Source: Marivita sp. S6314 | Lineage (GTDB): Bacteria > Pseudomonadota > Alphaproteobacteria > Rhodobacterales > Rhodobacteraceae | NCBI RefSeq assembly: GCF_023015985.1 | Contig: NZ_JALKAO010000005.1 | Coordinates: forward strand, 124,001-188,000 | Reading direction: 5' to 3' | Length of the DNA stretch: 64,000 nt | The notes under the pieces: generated by a model | Told to the model about the DNA's origin: nothing | The model's input: only the letters and a program-made list of their open reading frames with translations | Database searches by the model: none | Translations under genes and position numbers: made by a program | Shown: piece by piece, positions 22,494-31,543 of the stretch | Layout of the letters: each line of letters starts with the position of its first letter | Numbering within the stretch: the first letter of the stretch is position 1

Positions 22494-25130
22494 ATGACCG
22501 CACGGGATGATCTGCCCAACGACATCAACACCGCCATCCGGTGGCCGCTGTTCCTGACCCGTCTGGGTATGGGGGCAGAGGCGATTGTAAGGGCGTTCTG
22601 GCCGCTTTGGTCGGTGATCTTTGCCGGGCTGGCCTTCCTCATGATCGGTTTGCAGGATCTCCTGCCGATTCAGGTCGTCTGGGCCGCGATTGCGCTGACT
22701 GTTGGCGGGGCACTGTGGGCGTTGATCCATGGCATCCGGAAATTCTCCTGGCCCTCGTTGAACGAAGCGCTCGCGCGCCTTGATGCGACCATGCCGGGCA
22801 ATCCCATCCTCGCCGCGATGGACAGCCAGGCCATCGGCGCCGATGACGAAGCGTCCCTGGCGGTGTGGACGGCGCACCAGGCGCGGATGCGCGCGCGGCT
22901 GAAGGACGCCAAAGCACCCGAGCCCGACTTGCGCGTGTCCAAGGCGGATCCCTTCGCGCTGCGCTATGTGGCCGTGTTGGCCCTGCTTGTCGCCATGGTG
23001 TTCGGCTCTGTTCTTCGCGTGCAATCCGTGTCGGCCATGGGGCCAACCGGGTCGGATCTTGCCTCTGGTCCAACATGGGAAGGTTGGCTGGAGCCGCCGC
23101 GCTATACGGGCCTTCCGTCGATCTACCTGAACGATATCGACTCGGCCCGTCTGGAAACCCCGGTGGGCAGTCAGGTCACCCTGCGGTTTTACGGAGAGGT
23201 TGGCGCGCTGAGCGTGAACGAGACGATTTCGAACCGGTCCGCGCCGACAGATACCGCCGAGGATGTGATCGAAGCGTCTATCCAGACGGCGCAGGAATTC
23301 GAGGTTGTCCAATCCGGCAGCATCGAAATTCAGGGCCCCGGTGGTCGGTATTGGGAAGTGGTGGCGACACCGGACCGCGCGCCCGTGGTGTTTCGGGATG
23401 AGGAGATCGAGGTCAGCTATGATGGCGAGGCCCAGATCCCGTTTACAGCGCGCGATGATTACGCGGTTGCCGAAGGCATGGCGCGGATCGAGCTTGCCCT
23501 GAGCGAGGTGGATCGTCGCTATGGTCTGCGTCGGGATCCCGAACCGCGGGCAGTGATTGAATTGCCGCTGCCTATGCCGATTGCAGGCGATCGCACCGAT
23601 TTTTCCGAGACACTGATCGACAATTTCTCGCAGCACCCCTGGGCCAATCTTCCAGTCACCCTGAACCTGACGGTCTCTGATGAGGCGGATCAGATTGGCG
23701 AGGCGGTGCCGGATGTGATCGACCTGCCCGGACGCCGGTTTTTTGACCCGATGGCGGCTGCTGTCATTGATCTGCGGCGCTCGATTCTTTGGAACCGGGA
23801 CAACGCCGCCGATGTGGCGCTGCTGATCCGGGCCATTTCGCACCGACCGGACGGGGTGTTCCGGTCAAGCACAGACTACTTGCGGCTGCGGACGATCCTG
23901 CGCCGGGTCGAAGCCCTGTCGCGGGTGCGCATGACCGACGATCAGCAAAGTGAAATCGCGCAGGCGATGTGGGATTTGGCGATCCGTCTGGAGGAAGGCG
24001 ATCTTGAAGACGCGCTTGAACGGTTGCAGCGCGCACAGGACCGTCTGTCCGAAGCCATGCGGAACGGGGCATCGGATCAGGAGATTGCCGAACTGATGCA
24101 GGAACTGCGCGAGGCGACGGATGATTATTTGCGTCAATTGTCGCGGCAGGCGCAGCAGGACCAGCAGAACAATCCTGATCAGGAGATGACGCAGAACCAG
24201 AACAGCATGGAAATGAGCCAGAACGATCTTCAAGAGATGATGGATCGTATTCAGCAGCTCATGGAAGAAGGGCGCATGGCAGAGGCGCAGGAAGCGCTGG
24301 AGCAGTTGCGTCAGCTGATGGAGAATATGCAGGTCACACAAGGTCAGGGCCAGCAAGGCCAATCGCCGGGTGAACAGGCCATGGAAGGTCTGGCGGAAAC
24401 GCTGCGCGAACAGCAGGGCCTGTCTGATCAGGCATTCCGCGACTTGCAGGATCAGTTCAACCCGGGGCAGGGGCAACAGCAAGGCCAGCAACAACCGGGA
24501 CAGCAAGGCGAACAAGGTCAACAACAGGGCCAGCAGGGTCAGGGTCAGCAGGGTCAAAACGGCCAGCAGCCGGGCCAGCAGCCGGGCCAACAGCCGGGTC
24601 AGGGCCAAGGTGAGAACGGTCAGGGCCAAACTTTGCAGGAAAGCCTTGCTGATCGCCAACGCGCGCTGCGGCAGGAACTCAATCGCCAATCACAGAGCCT
24701 GCCCGGTGCCGGAACCGAAGCCGGCGATGCCGCGCGCGACGCGCTTGATCGGGCCGAAGGGGCGATGGAAGGGGCCGAGGAGGCGTTGCGGGAAAACGAT
24801 TTGGCCGGGGCCATCGACAATCAATCCGAAGCCATGGAAGCGCTGCGCGAAGGCATGCGCAACCTTGGCGAGGCCATGGCCCAGCAACAACAGCAAGGTC
24901 AGGGGCAACAGGGGATGGCAGACGGTGCCGATCCCGGCCAGCAACGTGACCCGCTTGGGCGGAATGTCGGGTCGAACGGGCAGATCGGGTCGGACGAAAA
25001 CCTGCTTCAGGGCGAAGACGTGTATCGCCGTGCGCGCGAACTTCTGGACGAAATCCGTCGCCGCTCGGGCGAGGGGGAACGCCCGGAAGAAGAGCTTGAG
25101 TACCTCGAACGTCTGCTTGACCGCTTCTGA
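22494..25130 (+). CDS. TIGR02302/DUF4175-type large membrane protein with Gln-rich tail
   Basis: An 878-residue protein with two transmembrane segments near residues 35-75 and a third near 155-175, then a large extracytoplasmic part. Residues about 460-640 are helical and rich in Gln, Glu and Met. They are followed by a Gln/Gly/Pro-rich low-complexity stretch (about 656-710) and an acidic helical C-terminus. This layout matches the alphaproteobacterial family TIGR02302 (DUF4175), whose function is unknown. GGGAG 6 bases before the ATG at 22494 favours it over the ATG at 22488. It follows lysA by 37 bases. Confidence 0.85.
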   Translation: MTARDDLPNDINTAIRWPLFLTRLGMGAEAIVRAFWPLWSVIFAGLAFLMIGLQDLLPIQVVWAAIALTVGGALWALIHGIRKFSWPSLNEALARLDATMPGNPILAAMDSQAIGADDEASLAVWTAHQARMRARLKDAKAPEPDLRVSKADPFALRYVAVLALLVAMVFGSVLRVQSVSAMGPTGSDLASGPTWEGWLEPPRYTGLPSIYLNDIDSARLETPVGSQVTLRFYGEVGALSVNETISNRSAPTDTAEDVIEASIQTAQEFEVVQSGSIEIQGPGGRYWEVVATPDRAPVVFRDEEIEVSYDGEAQIPFTARDDYAVAEGMARIELALSEVDRRYGLRRDPEPRAVIELPLPMPIAGDRTDFSETLIDNFSQHPWANLPVTLNLTVSDEADQIGEAVPDVIDLPGRRFFDPMAAAVIDLRRSILWNRDNAADVALLIRAISHRPDGVFRSSTDYLRLRTILRRVEALSRVRMTDDQQSEIAQAMWDLAIRLEEGDLEDALERLQRAQDRLSEAMRNGASDQEIAELMQELREATDDYLRQLSRQAQQDQQNNPDQEMTQNQNSMEMSQNDLQEMMDRIQQLMEEGRMAEAQEALEQLRQLMENMQVTQGQGQQGQSPGEQAMEGLAETLREQQGLSDQAFRDLQDQFNPGQGQQQGQQQPGQQGEQGQQQGQQGQGQQGQNGQQPGQQPGQQPGQGQGENGQGQTLQESLADRQRALRQELNRQSQSLPGAGTEAGDAARDALDRAEGAMEGAEEALRENDLAGAIDNQSEAMEALREGMRNLGEAMAQQQQQGQGQQGMADGADPGQQRDPLGRNVGSNGQIGSDENLLQGEDVYRRARELLDEIRRRSGEGERPEEELEYLERLLDRF
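24461..24620 (+). repeat. CAG/CAA-rich low-complexity tract with 12-bp tandem units
   Basis: This part of the TIGR02302-type gene encodes repeated Gln-Gly and Gln-Pro-Gly units. Three consecutive 12-bp units (cagcagccgggc twice, then caacagccgggt) span 24564-24599. Such tracts can change length by slippage. Confidence 0.7.
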
Positions 25131-25153
25131 GACAGCCTCCGAAGCGGGGGCCG

Positions 25154-26920
25154 TTACACCACGCTATTGGTGCGCAATGCCTCCGGGGGCAGGCTCAGAA
25201 TATCGTCTGCCCCATCCGTGACCGCACTCAGGCACGCACGCGCTTTTGGGAAAAGATGCGTGGCATAAACCTGCGCCAGAGCCAGTTTTGACGAAAGGTA
25301 CGGCGTCGCACCTGTGGCGTCGATCCGGAATTGCGCGGCCCGCACGGCGTCACCCATGACCCAGGCGCCAAGGCAAAGCCCGAAGGTTTCCTGAATGTTG
25401 GTGGCCGCCGACAGCGCCTTGTGTGTGTCCTGCGCCAAGGCCCAGTCCAGCGCGGATTGCACCAGATCGGCGGCTTCGGTCACGATGCCGGCCCATGGGC
25501 CCGTCTGCGCATCGGCGGATGTCCGCATGTCTGCAATCAGCTCTTGCGCCGCGCGCCCCTTGTCGCGGAGCAATTTGCGGCCCACCAGATCCAGTGACTG
25601 GATGCCGGTTGTGCCTTCGTAGATCGTGGTAATCCGCGCGTCGCGCAGATGTTGGGCGGCACCTGTTTCCTCGACATACCCCATGCCGCCATGCACCTGA
25701 ATGCCAAGCGATGCGGTGTCGATAGACGCCTCGGTCGACCACGCCTTGACCACGGGGATGAGCAGATCAACCCGGCGCTGGTGACGGGCGCGCAGGTCCG
25801 GGTCAGTTGCGCGGGCGGCAAAATCGAGAGATGCCGCCGCGCGACAGGTCAACCCGCGGGCCGCATCGGTCCGCGCGCGCATCACGGCCAGCATGCGGCG
25901 CACATCTGCATGTCCGACAATTGTGTCGACGCCCTTGGTCGCTGTTGCGCCCTGTTTGCGGTCAAACGCATAGGCGGTTGCGTGTTGGGTCGCATGTTCG
26001 GCAACCCCAACCCCCTGAATGCCGACGCTGAGCCGGGCATTGTTCATCATGGCAAACATGTATTCGAGACCGCGATTGGCCTCTCCAACCATATAGCCAA
26101 CCGCGCCGCCCTGATCGCCGAACGCAAGTGTGCAGGTCGGGCAGGTGTGGATACCGAGCTTGTGTTCAATCGACACGCACCGCACGTCGTTTGATGCGCC
26201 AAGAGACCCATCGGCGTTCACCAGAACCTTGGGCACGACAAATAAGGAAATACCTTTGACGCCGTCCGGCGCGTCGGGCTGCCGTGCGAGCACAAGATGT
26301 ACGATGTTGTCCGTCAGATCGTGATCGCCATAGGTGATGTAAATTTTCTGCCCTGAAATCAGGTGATGGTCCCCGTTCGGGACAGCCTTTGTCCGGACAG
26401 CGGCCAGATTTGATCCGGCCTGCGGTTCCGTCAGGTTCATGCTGCCGGTCCATTCCCCGGTTACCAATTTGGGCAGGTATGTCTGTTTCAGATCGTCCGA
26501 CGCGTAGCCCTGGATCGCCTCAATTGCGCCCTGTGTCAGCATCGAACACAGCTGAAAGGACATGTTTGCGCCGTGAAACATCTCTTGGATGCAGGCATTC
26601 ACCACATGCGGAAGCCCCATACCACCATGTTCGGGATCGGCGGTGGGGCTGTTCCAGCCCGCCTCGACCACCTTGTCATAGGCGCTTTTCCAATCCGGCG
26701 GGGTTGTGACCTGACCCTCCGCGATATGCGTACCGATCTGGTCACCCGTCTGGTTCATCGGGGCCAGCACCTCTCTTGCAAAGCGTCCAGCCTCTTCCAG
26801 AATGGCCTTGGCCATATCTGGCGTCGCATCTTCCAAACCGGGCAGTTGCGCAATCGCGGACAGATCGCACAGGTCTTCCAGAACGAATTGCATGTCATGA
26901 AGCGGGGCACGGTAGGTCAT
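25154..26920 (-). CDS. Acyl-CoA dehydrogenase, DmdC-like long form
   Basis: This FAD enzyme introduces a trans-2 double bond into an acyl-CoA. At 588 residues it is the long form: an N-terminal extension (YRAPLHDMQFVLEDL), the usual three domains with MNLTEPQAGSNLAAVRT for flavin and substrate, the catalytic Glu in ITTIYEGTTGIQ, and the C-terminal extension. This architecture is shared by 3-methylmercaptopropionyl-CoA dehydrogenase (DmdC) and by broader fatty acyl-CoA dehydrogenases. No other dmd gene is nearby, so the substrate is open. It is a stand-alone gene convergent with the TIGR02302-type gene. Confidence 0.85.
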   Translation of the reverse strand: MTYRAPLHDMQFVLEDLCDLSAIAQLPGLEDATPDMAKAILEEAGRFAREVLAPMNQTGDQIGTHIAEGQVTTPPDWKSAYDKVVEAGWNSPTADPEHGGMGLPHVVNACIQEMFHGANMSFQLCSMLTQGAIEAIQGYASDDLKQTYLPKLVTGEWTGSMNLTEPQAGSNLAAVRTKAVPNGDHHLISGQKIYITYGDHDLTDNIVHLVLARQPDAPDGVKGISLFVVPKVLVNADGSLGASNDVRCVSIEHKLGIHTCPTCTLAFGDQGGAVGYMVGEANRGLEYMFAMMNNARLSVGIQGVGVAEHATQHATAYAFDRKQGATATKGVDTIVGHADVRRMLAVMRARTDAARGLTCRAAASLDFAARATDPDLRARHQRRVDLLIPVVKAWSTEASIDTASLGIQVHGGMGYVEETGAAQHLRDARITTIYEGTTGIQSLDLVGRKLLRDKGRAAQELIADMRTSADAQTGPWAGIVTEAADLVQSALDWALAQDTHKALSAATNIQETFGLCLGAWVMGDAVRAAQFRIDATGATPYLSSKLALAQVYATHLFPKARACLSAVTDGADDILSLPPEALRTNSVV

Positions 26921-27017
26921 GGCACGAGGTCCTTGGTCAGTGTCGTCAGTCGCGGGAGGCGCTGGACGCCACCCTCTTCGGTTTCAATTCCGCAGCAAGC
27001 GGAAGTATTGCGTTCTA

Positions 27018-27952
27018 TTAGCGACGCGGCAGGCCGGGAAAGAACATCGGCACGCGGGCCGCATAGTCATCCCAGGCCGCACCACGGGTCTTGCGCATGT
27101 GGCGTTCATTGCCCGGTGTCGCCGACCCCCACCCCATGAACCACGTCTTGTAAAGCAGGGCGACGATGCTGACCCAGCCCCACGGATGCGCCAAGGCAAA
27201 CATGAAGTAGCCAAAGTAAACCAGCGACTCGCCAAAGTAGTTGGGATGGCGTGTCATCGACCACAATCCGCGATCCATGATCCCGCCTTTGTTGGCCGGG
27301 TCCGCCTTAAACGCGTTCATCTGGGAATCCCCAACAACAAGGAAGAAGAACCCGACAAGCCAAACGGCGATGCCGATCCAGTCGGTGATCTGCAACCCAA
27401 TAACATCGGCGCTTGCGGCAAACGAAAAGGGCATGACCCAGATCCAGATCAGGATGCCCTGCAACATGTAAACGGCAAAGAAACTCCAGACCGGCCAGCG
27501 CGCCCCGAACCGTTTGCGATGGGTGGCGTAGGGTTGCTGTTCGGTGTCAAAATTGGTTCCGAACGCGTGTTGCAGCATCCGCACCATCCAGATCGCCATC
27601 AACCCAAGCACCACCGCAAGCCGCAGGGTGATCGCGTCCTAGGCCAGCAGCACCGTCGTCACCGCGATGCCAAAGCTGATGCAGGGATAGACCACGTCCA
27701 TGATCGAATGGTTGCGCAGCGCCATGCCAATGCTCCACCCGGCAGAGGCAAGAACGAACATCGCAACACCCCCCCCCAAAGCCAGATACCGATAGGATCG
27801 GCAAGGCCCGCAGGTGCAATCGCGTAGAGGGCCAGGGCAATCCCCGGAACGGCCATATGGGCATAGTTCCAATTACGGCCGCGGGCCTCATCAGGCATGA
27901 CAAGACGCCAGATTGCGATAAACACGATCCATAAGGCAAAGGCGTAAATCAT
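27018..27952 (-). pseudogene. DUF1295 (steroid-reductase/isoprenylcysteine-methyltransferase-like) membrane protein, broken
   Basis: Three minus-strand fragments together make one DUF1295-type protein. The first starts at 27952 (MIYAFALWIVF), then the frame changes at a run of nine G (27769-27777 as C on the plus strand). The second continues VAMFVLASAGW and ends at an in-frame TAG (27639-27641). The third resumes in the same frame (DAITLRLAVVLG) and runs to 27018 with the conserved MTRHPNYFGE segment. Two independent lesions suggest decay rather than a single sequencing error. A sequencing error or phase variation in the homopolymer is possible for the first lesion only. Confidence 0.75.
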
Positions 27953-28256
27953 TGTTTGTTTTCCCCAAGAACACGATTGGTCAAAGCGACATACCCTGCT
28001 GCCCGCGATCCGGGCCACAGGGATTAAGCGCAGAGAGCTGTTTCCGCTATACGATACATAAAACGAACCAATTTACAAGTGTTTGATTTGGCTGTTTGGG
28101 CCGTCTTGGCGGAACGGCTAGTGTTGGGTAATGACCGGTATTTTGAAGATACTCGAAGAAATAGCCACATATATCGTTTCATCTGCCCCCTAGTTGGCAG
28201 AAAGCGACATTCCATCGACCGGTGCCAAGCACCCCACATGCCGCCCGAAACAGCAA

Positions 28257-28285
28257 TTGATACAGTCTATTAAATGAATTACAAA
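28257..28285 (+). promoter_or_regulatory. Candidate promoter in the AT-rich gap before the CoA ligase
   Basis: The gap 27953-28320 holds no convincing gene and is AT-rich compared with its surroundings. TTGATA (28257-28262), 17 bases, then TACAAA (28280-28285) form a plausible sigma-70 promoter. ATTAAATGA lies in the spacer and recurs at the promoter of the thiolase-like gene at 34325. Confidence 0.45.
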
Positions 28286-28320
28286 TGGCGAATCAATGAT
28301 CGGCAGGAAAGGTGGGCACC

Positions 28321-30006
28321 TTGGGCGACGAAATCGAGATCCGGACTCTCAATGACCTATTGGCGCGCAACCGGCGCGACGTGGCCGACTGGACTTGTCT
28401 GGTCGATCCGCTTGACCGCGACCGCATCGCAAATGGCCCGGCCCGACGGCTGACGTGGGGCGCGTTTGGCACACGTGTTGATCAAACCGCGCTGAAGTTC
28501 CTGCGCGCGGGACTGAAAAAGGCAGATGTCGTCGTGCTGGCCGCGCCAACCCTGCATGAAACGCTGATTGTCCAGATGGCCTGTCTTGAGCTGGGGATCA
28601 TTGTCGCGTCGATCCCTGTTCAGTACCGCGAGAACGAGGTCGAAGGCCTTGTGAAGCGGTTGTCGCCGAAAGCGATGGTCGGTCATGAGCGGCTTGGCAA
28701 ACACGCCAACGCCGCGAAGCTGGCACAGGTTGCGCAGAAGACCGCGCCCGCGCCCGTCGTGTTTGGCTTTGGCGAAACCCTGCCCGATGGCGTCACATCT
28801 CTTGAAGATGACGGACCATTGACTGCGGCAGAGCAGGCGCAACTGAACGCTGCCAGATCCGAGGCCGCCATCGCGCCCGATGACCCCGCGTTCCTTGTCT
28901 TCACGTCGGGCACGTCCGCGCGCCCCAAGGCGATTGCCCGGACCCACGGGCAGACGCTGATCTCGGCCAGTTTCCTAAGCGACGTCGCTGACCTGCCCAA
29001 AGGAGGCTGCTTTCTGTCGCCTCGCATGCTGAACACGGTGGGGTCGCTGGCCAATGGGCTGGCGTCCTGGCTTTTTTCGGCCGCGCGTATGGTGTTGCAC
29101 CAGCCGTTCGACATCGACGTCTTCCTGCGCCAGATCAAGGAGGAGCGCCCCTGCGTGACAAGCTGTCCGCCTGCGATCCTGAACATGATCCTGCAACGCA
29201 TCGAAACCGGTGACCCGCTTGATCTGGACGGGTTGAACTACATCACGTCGGGGTCCGCGCAACTGAACCCGCGCCTGTTCACGGAATTCCGTGAACGCTT
29301 CGGCATTTCGCTGGTGAACGTCTATGGATCTACCGAAGGCGCGATGCTGATTTCGTCCGACAAGGACATTCCCGACGAAGAGGCGCGCGCGGATTGTTTC
29401 ATGCGCCACCCGGATGGACCGCCGTCGTCCCGCCTGAGATCGCTCACCGGCACCCGCACGCGGATCGTTGACCCGGCAAGCGGGACAGAGATCACCGAGG
29501 TTGGCGTGATCGGCGAATTGCGCCTCAAGGGACCGGGGATCATGGATGGTTACTGGGACGATCCTGACCTGACGCGCGACTCTTTCGATGCGGATGGCTG
29601 GTTCCGCACCGGCGATCTGTTCAAGATCAACGGGGATGCGGGCCGGTATCTGACATTTGCGGGGCGTCTGAAAAACATCATCGTGCGCGGCGGGCTCAAT
29701 ATTTCCGCCGAAGAGATTCAGAACCTGACAATGACCCATCCCGCGGTGCTGGATGCTGTTGCGGTGTCGGTGCCCGATGCACGACTGGGCGAAAAGGTTG
29801 GCATCGCGGTTGTCTTGCGCCCCGGTACAAGCCTGACGCTTGCCGATCTGGCGAAGCACCTTAAGGACGACCGCAAGGTGGCGATTTTCAAGCTTCCCGA
29901 ATACTTCTTGGTGCTCGACAAGCTGCCCACGATGCCCAGCGGCAAGACCGATCTCAAGGCGGTGCGCGCGCAGGTGATCGACAGCATCGCCCCGGCCGAG
30001 GCCTGA
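28321..30006 (+). CDS. ANL-superfamily acyl/aryl-CoA ligase
   Basis: A member of the AMP-forming ligase family that activates a carboxylate to its CoA thioester through an adenylate. About 561 residues. The P-loop-like motif LVFTSGTSARPKAIARTHG is near residues 195-213, and VYGSTEGA is the adenine-binding motif. GWFRTGDLFKI is the ATP-ribose motif, and PTMPSGKTDLKAV near the end holds the catalytic lysine. The TTG at 28321 fits AAGGTGG 6 bases upstream; GTG at 28312 is the alternative. A thioesterase follows after 3 bases. Substrate unknown; a benzoate- or cinnamate-like acid is possible from context. Confidence 0.85.
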   Translation: MGDEIEIRTLNDLLARNRRDVADWTCLVDPLDRDRIANGPARRLTWGAFGTRVDQTALKFLRAGLKKADVVVLAAPTLHETLIVQMACLELGIIVASIPVQYRENEVEGLVKRLSPKAMVGHERLGKHANAAKLAQVAQKTAPAPVVFGFGETLPDGVTSLEDDGPLTAAEQAQLNAARSEAAIAPDDPAFLVFTSGTSARPKAIARTHGQTLISASFLSDVADLPKGGCFLSPRMLNTVGSLANGLASWLFSAARMVLHQPFDIDVFLRQIKEERPCVTSCPPAILNMILQRIETGDPLDLDGLNYITSGSAQLNPRLFTEFRERFGISLVNVYGSTEGAMLISSDKDIPDEEARADCFMRHPDGPPSSRLRSLTGTRTRIVDPASGTEITEVGVIGELRLKGPGIMDGYWDDPDLTRDSFDADGWFRTGDLFKINGDAGRYLTFAGRLKNIIVRGGLNISAEEIQNLTMTHPAVLDAVAVSVPDARLGEKVGIAVVLRPGTSLTLADLAKHLKDDRKVAIFKLPEYFLVLDKLPTMPSGKTDLKAVRAQVIDSIAPAEA

Positions 30007-30009
30007 TCC

Positions 30010-30456
30010 ATGGCCAGCGCTGCGCCCATCGGGCATTTGCCTTTCGCCACGCAGGAACCCTTGCGGTTTCGGGACATGGACCCGCTGGGACATATCAACA
30101 ATTCCGTATACGCCACCTTGCTGGAACAGAACCGCATCGCGTTTCAGGACCAACCCGGCGGCTTTCGGGAGGCAGAGGGACAATCTGCCGTGCTGGCGAC
30201 CCAGACCATTGATTTCCTGCGTGAAATGCACTGGCCCGGCACCGCAGATGTTCGTTTGGGCATTGGTCGCATCGGGCGCAGCAGCATTCAGATCCATCAG
30301 CAGATCTTGCTTCAGGACAAGTTGATCGCGCAGGCGCGGTGCACACAGGTGCTGATCGACAACACCACGCGCAAGGCGGTTGCCGTTTCCGACGAACAAC
30401 GCGTGATGCTGGCACTCTGGATGCTCGACCTGACGGCGGACGATCCGGTGGCGTGA
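30010..30456 (+). CDS. Hotdog-fold acyl-CoA thioesterase (4HBT family)
   Basis: A 148-residue single hotdog domain with the 4-hydroxybenzoyl-CoA-thioesterase pattern LRFRDMDPLGHINNSVYATLLEQ split across residues 17-39, where the first Asp is the usual catalytic residue. It starts 3 bases after the CoA ligase stop, so the two form an activation and release pair, perhaps to recycle CoA from dead-end thioesters. Confidence 0.85.
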   Translation: MASAAPIGHLPFATQEPLRFRDMDPLGHINNSVYATLLEQNRIAFQDQPGGFREAEGQSAVLATQTIDFLREMHWPGTADVRLGIGRIGRSSIQIHQQILLQDKLIAQARCTQVLIDNTTRKAVAVSDEQRVMLALWMLDLTADDPVA

Positions 30457-30534
30457 AGGGGCGCGCCGACTGCGCACATTTACAAGGCTCTGTGCCCCTC
30501 GTAAGACCGATGGCACGCGCAACAAGGGGGCCTT

Positions 30535-31497
30535 ATGGCCGAAACATCAGAAGATATGGCCGAGACCGACGCGATGGTCGCCAGATATTCCGTTGTGCGG
30601 GCCCTTGCCATTGTTGGCGACACCTGGACCATTCTGATCCTGCGCGCGGCGTTTGCCGGAACACACCGGTTTTCCGATTGGCAGAATGATCTTGGCATCC
30701 CCAAGGCCGTACTGGCCAGCCGGTTGGAACGGCTGGTCGAGAACCGCATCCTCTACAAACGCCCGACCCAAAGCGGCGGCAAGCGGATGGAGTATTTCCT
30801 CGACGAAGCCGGGCTTGAGCTTTGGGAACCTCTGGCCGCGATGGTGCGGTGGTCGCGTCACTGGTATGGCGAGGAAGGCCACCACGCATCCTGGTTTCAT
30901 CACAAAACCTGCGGGTCCGACTGCGATCTGATCCTGAGCTGCGATATCTGTGCCAACCCTTTGACGTTTTACAACACCTATGCCGAAGACGGGCCGGGTG
31001 CGGGTCTGGAACCCCGGATCGTTCCGCATTCGCGGCGTCGCGCCAATTCCGCCATTCGTCATGGGGATGACGCGTTCGGATCACCCGAGGCGCTGACCCT
31101 CTTTGGCGATCTCTGGGCCCCGGCCATTGTCGCCACCGCCTTTCGCGGCGGGCGACGGTTCAATGATCTGGTGACCTATCTGCGCATTCCACCGCTGGTG
31201 CTGTCGATGCGGCTGAAAGAGCTGATCGCCATGGATGTGCTGACACGGCGCACCACCAAGGAAAGCGACAGCTACGAGGCCTTTCACCTGACCCGCAAGG
31301 GGCTGGACCTGTTCCCGTACATTTCGATGCTGGCCAAATGGGGGGACCGGTGGCGCGGCGATGCCGATGGTGTGCCGCTGGTGTTCCAACACCGCGACTG
31401 CGGGCACAATTACAAACCGCATTTCCGCTGCAGCGCCTGTGGCGACCGGCTACACCGGGCCGATGTTGTGTTCCTTGATCCTTTAGCCCGATCATAA
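30535..31497 (+). CDS. Tandem HxlR-type winged-helix regulator with duplicated Cys/His motif
   Basis: A 320-residue protein built of two HxlR/MarR-like winged-helix domains (about 18-115 and 183-278). Each is followed by the same motif H-x2-C-x9-C-x2-C (His123, Cys126, Cys136, Cys139 and His286, Cys289, Cys299, Cys302), which looks like a small zinc ribbon. Ordinary HxlR proteins are about 110-150 residues and dimerise; this one carries both halves in one chain. AAGGGGG lies 5 bases before the ATG. It ends the ligase-thioesterase run and is convergent with the oxygenase gene, so it probably controls this locus. Confidence 0.8.
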   Translation: MAETSEDMAETDAMVARYSVVRALAIVGDTWTILILRAAFAGTHRFSDWQNDLGIPKAVLASRLERLVENRILYKRPTQSGGKRMEYFLDEAGLELWEPLAAMVRWSRHWYGEEGHHASWFHHKTCGSDCDLILSCDICANPLTFYNTYAEDGPGAGLEPRIVPHSRRRANSAIRHGDDAFGSPEALTLFGDLWAPAIVATAFRGGRRFNDLVTYLRIPPLVLSMRLKELIAMDVLTRRTTKESDSYEAFHLTRKGLDLFPYISMLAKWGDRWRGDADGVPLVFQHRDCGHNYKPHFRCSACGDRLHRADVVFLDPLARS

Positions 31498-31543
31498 TCA
31501 CCCCGCCGCTTTGTAACAGCAGACGGGGCATGTTGGGTCCGGC

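Noticed and set aside
21068-22642. 524-codon minus-strand frame opposite lysA
   Set aside because: No recognisable protein features, and lysA on the other strand is complete with all catalytic residues.
22422-23843. 473-codon minus-strand frame opposite the TIGR02302-type gene
   Set aside because: His/Arg/Gln-rich shadow without motifs or a ribosome-binding site.
24461-24620. CRISPR-like repeat array
   Set aside because: The repeats are short coding Gln/Gly/Pro units in frame within one gene, with no unique spacers.
25154-26920. DMSP demethylation (dmdC) assignment as certain
   Set aside because: Only the domain layout fits; no dmdA, dmdB or dmdD is nearby, so the substrate is left open.
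28079-28273. 64-codon plus-strand frame in the gap before the CoA ligase
   Set aside because: No Shine-Dalgarno, no recognisable family, and it lies in AT-rich regulatory DNA.
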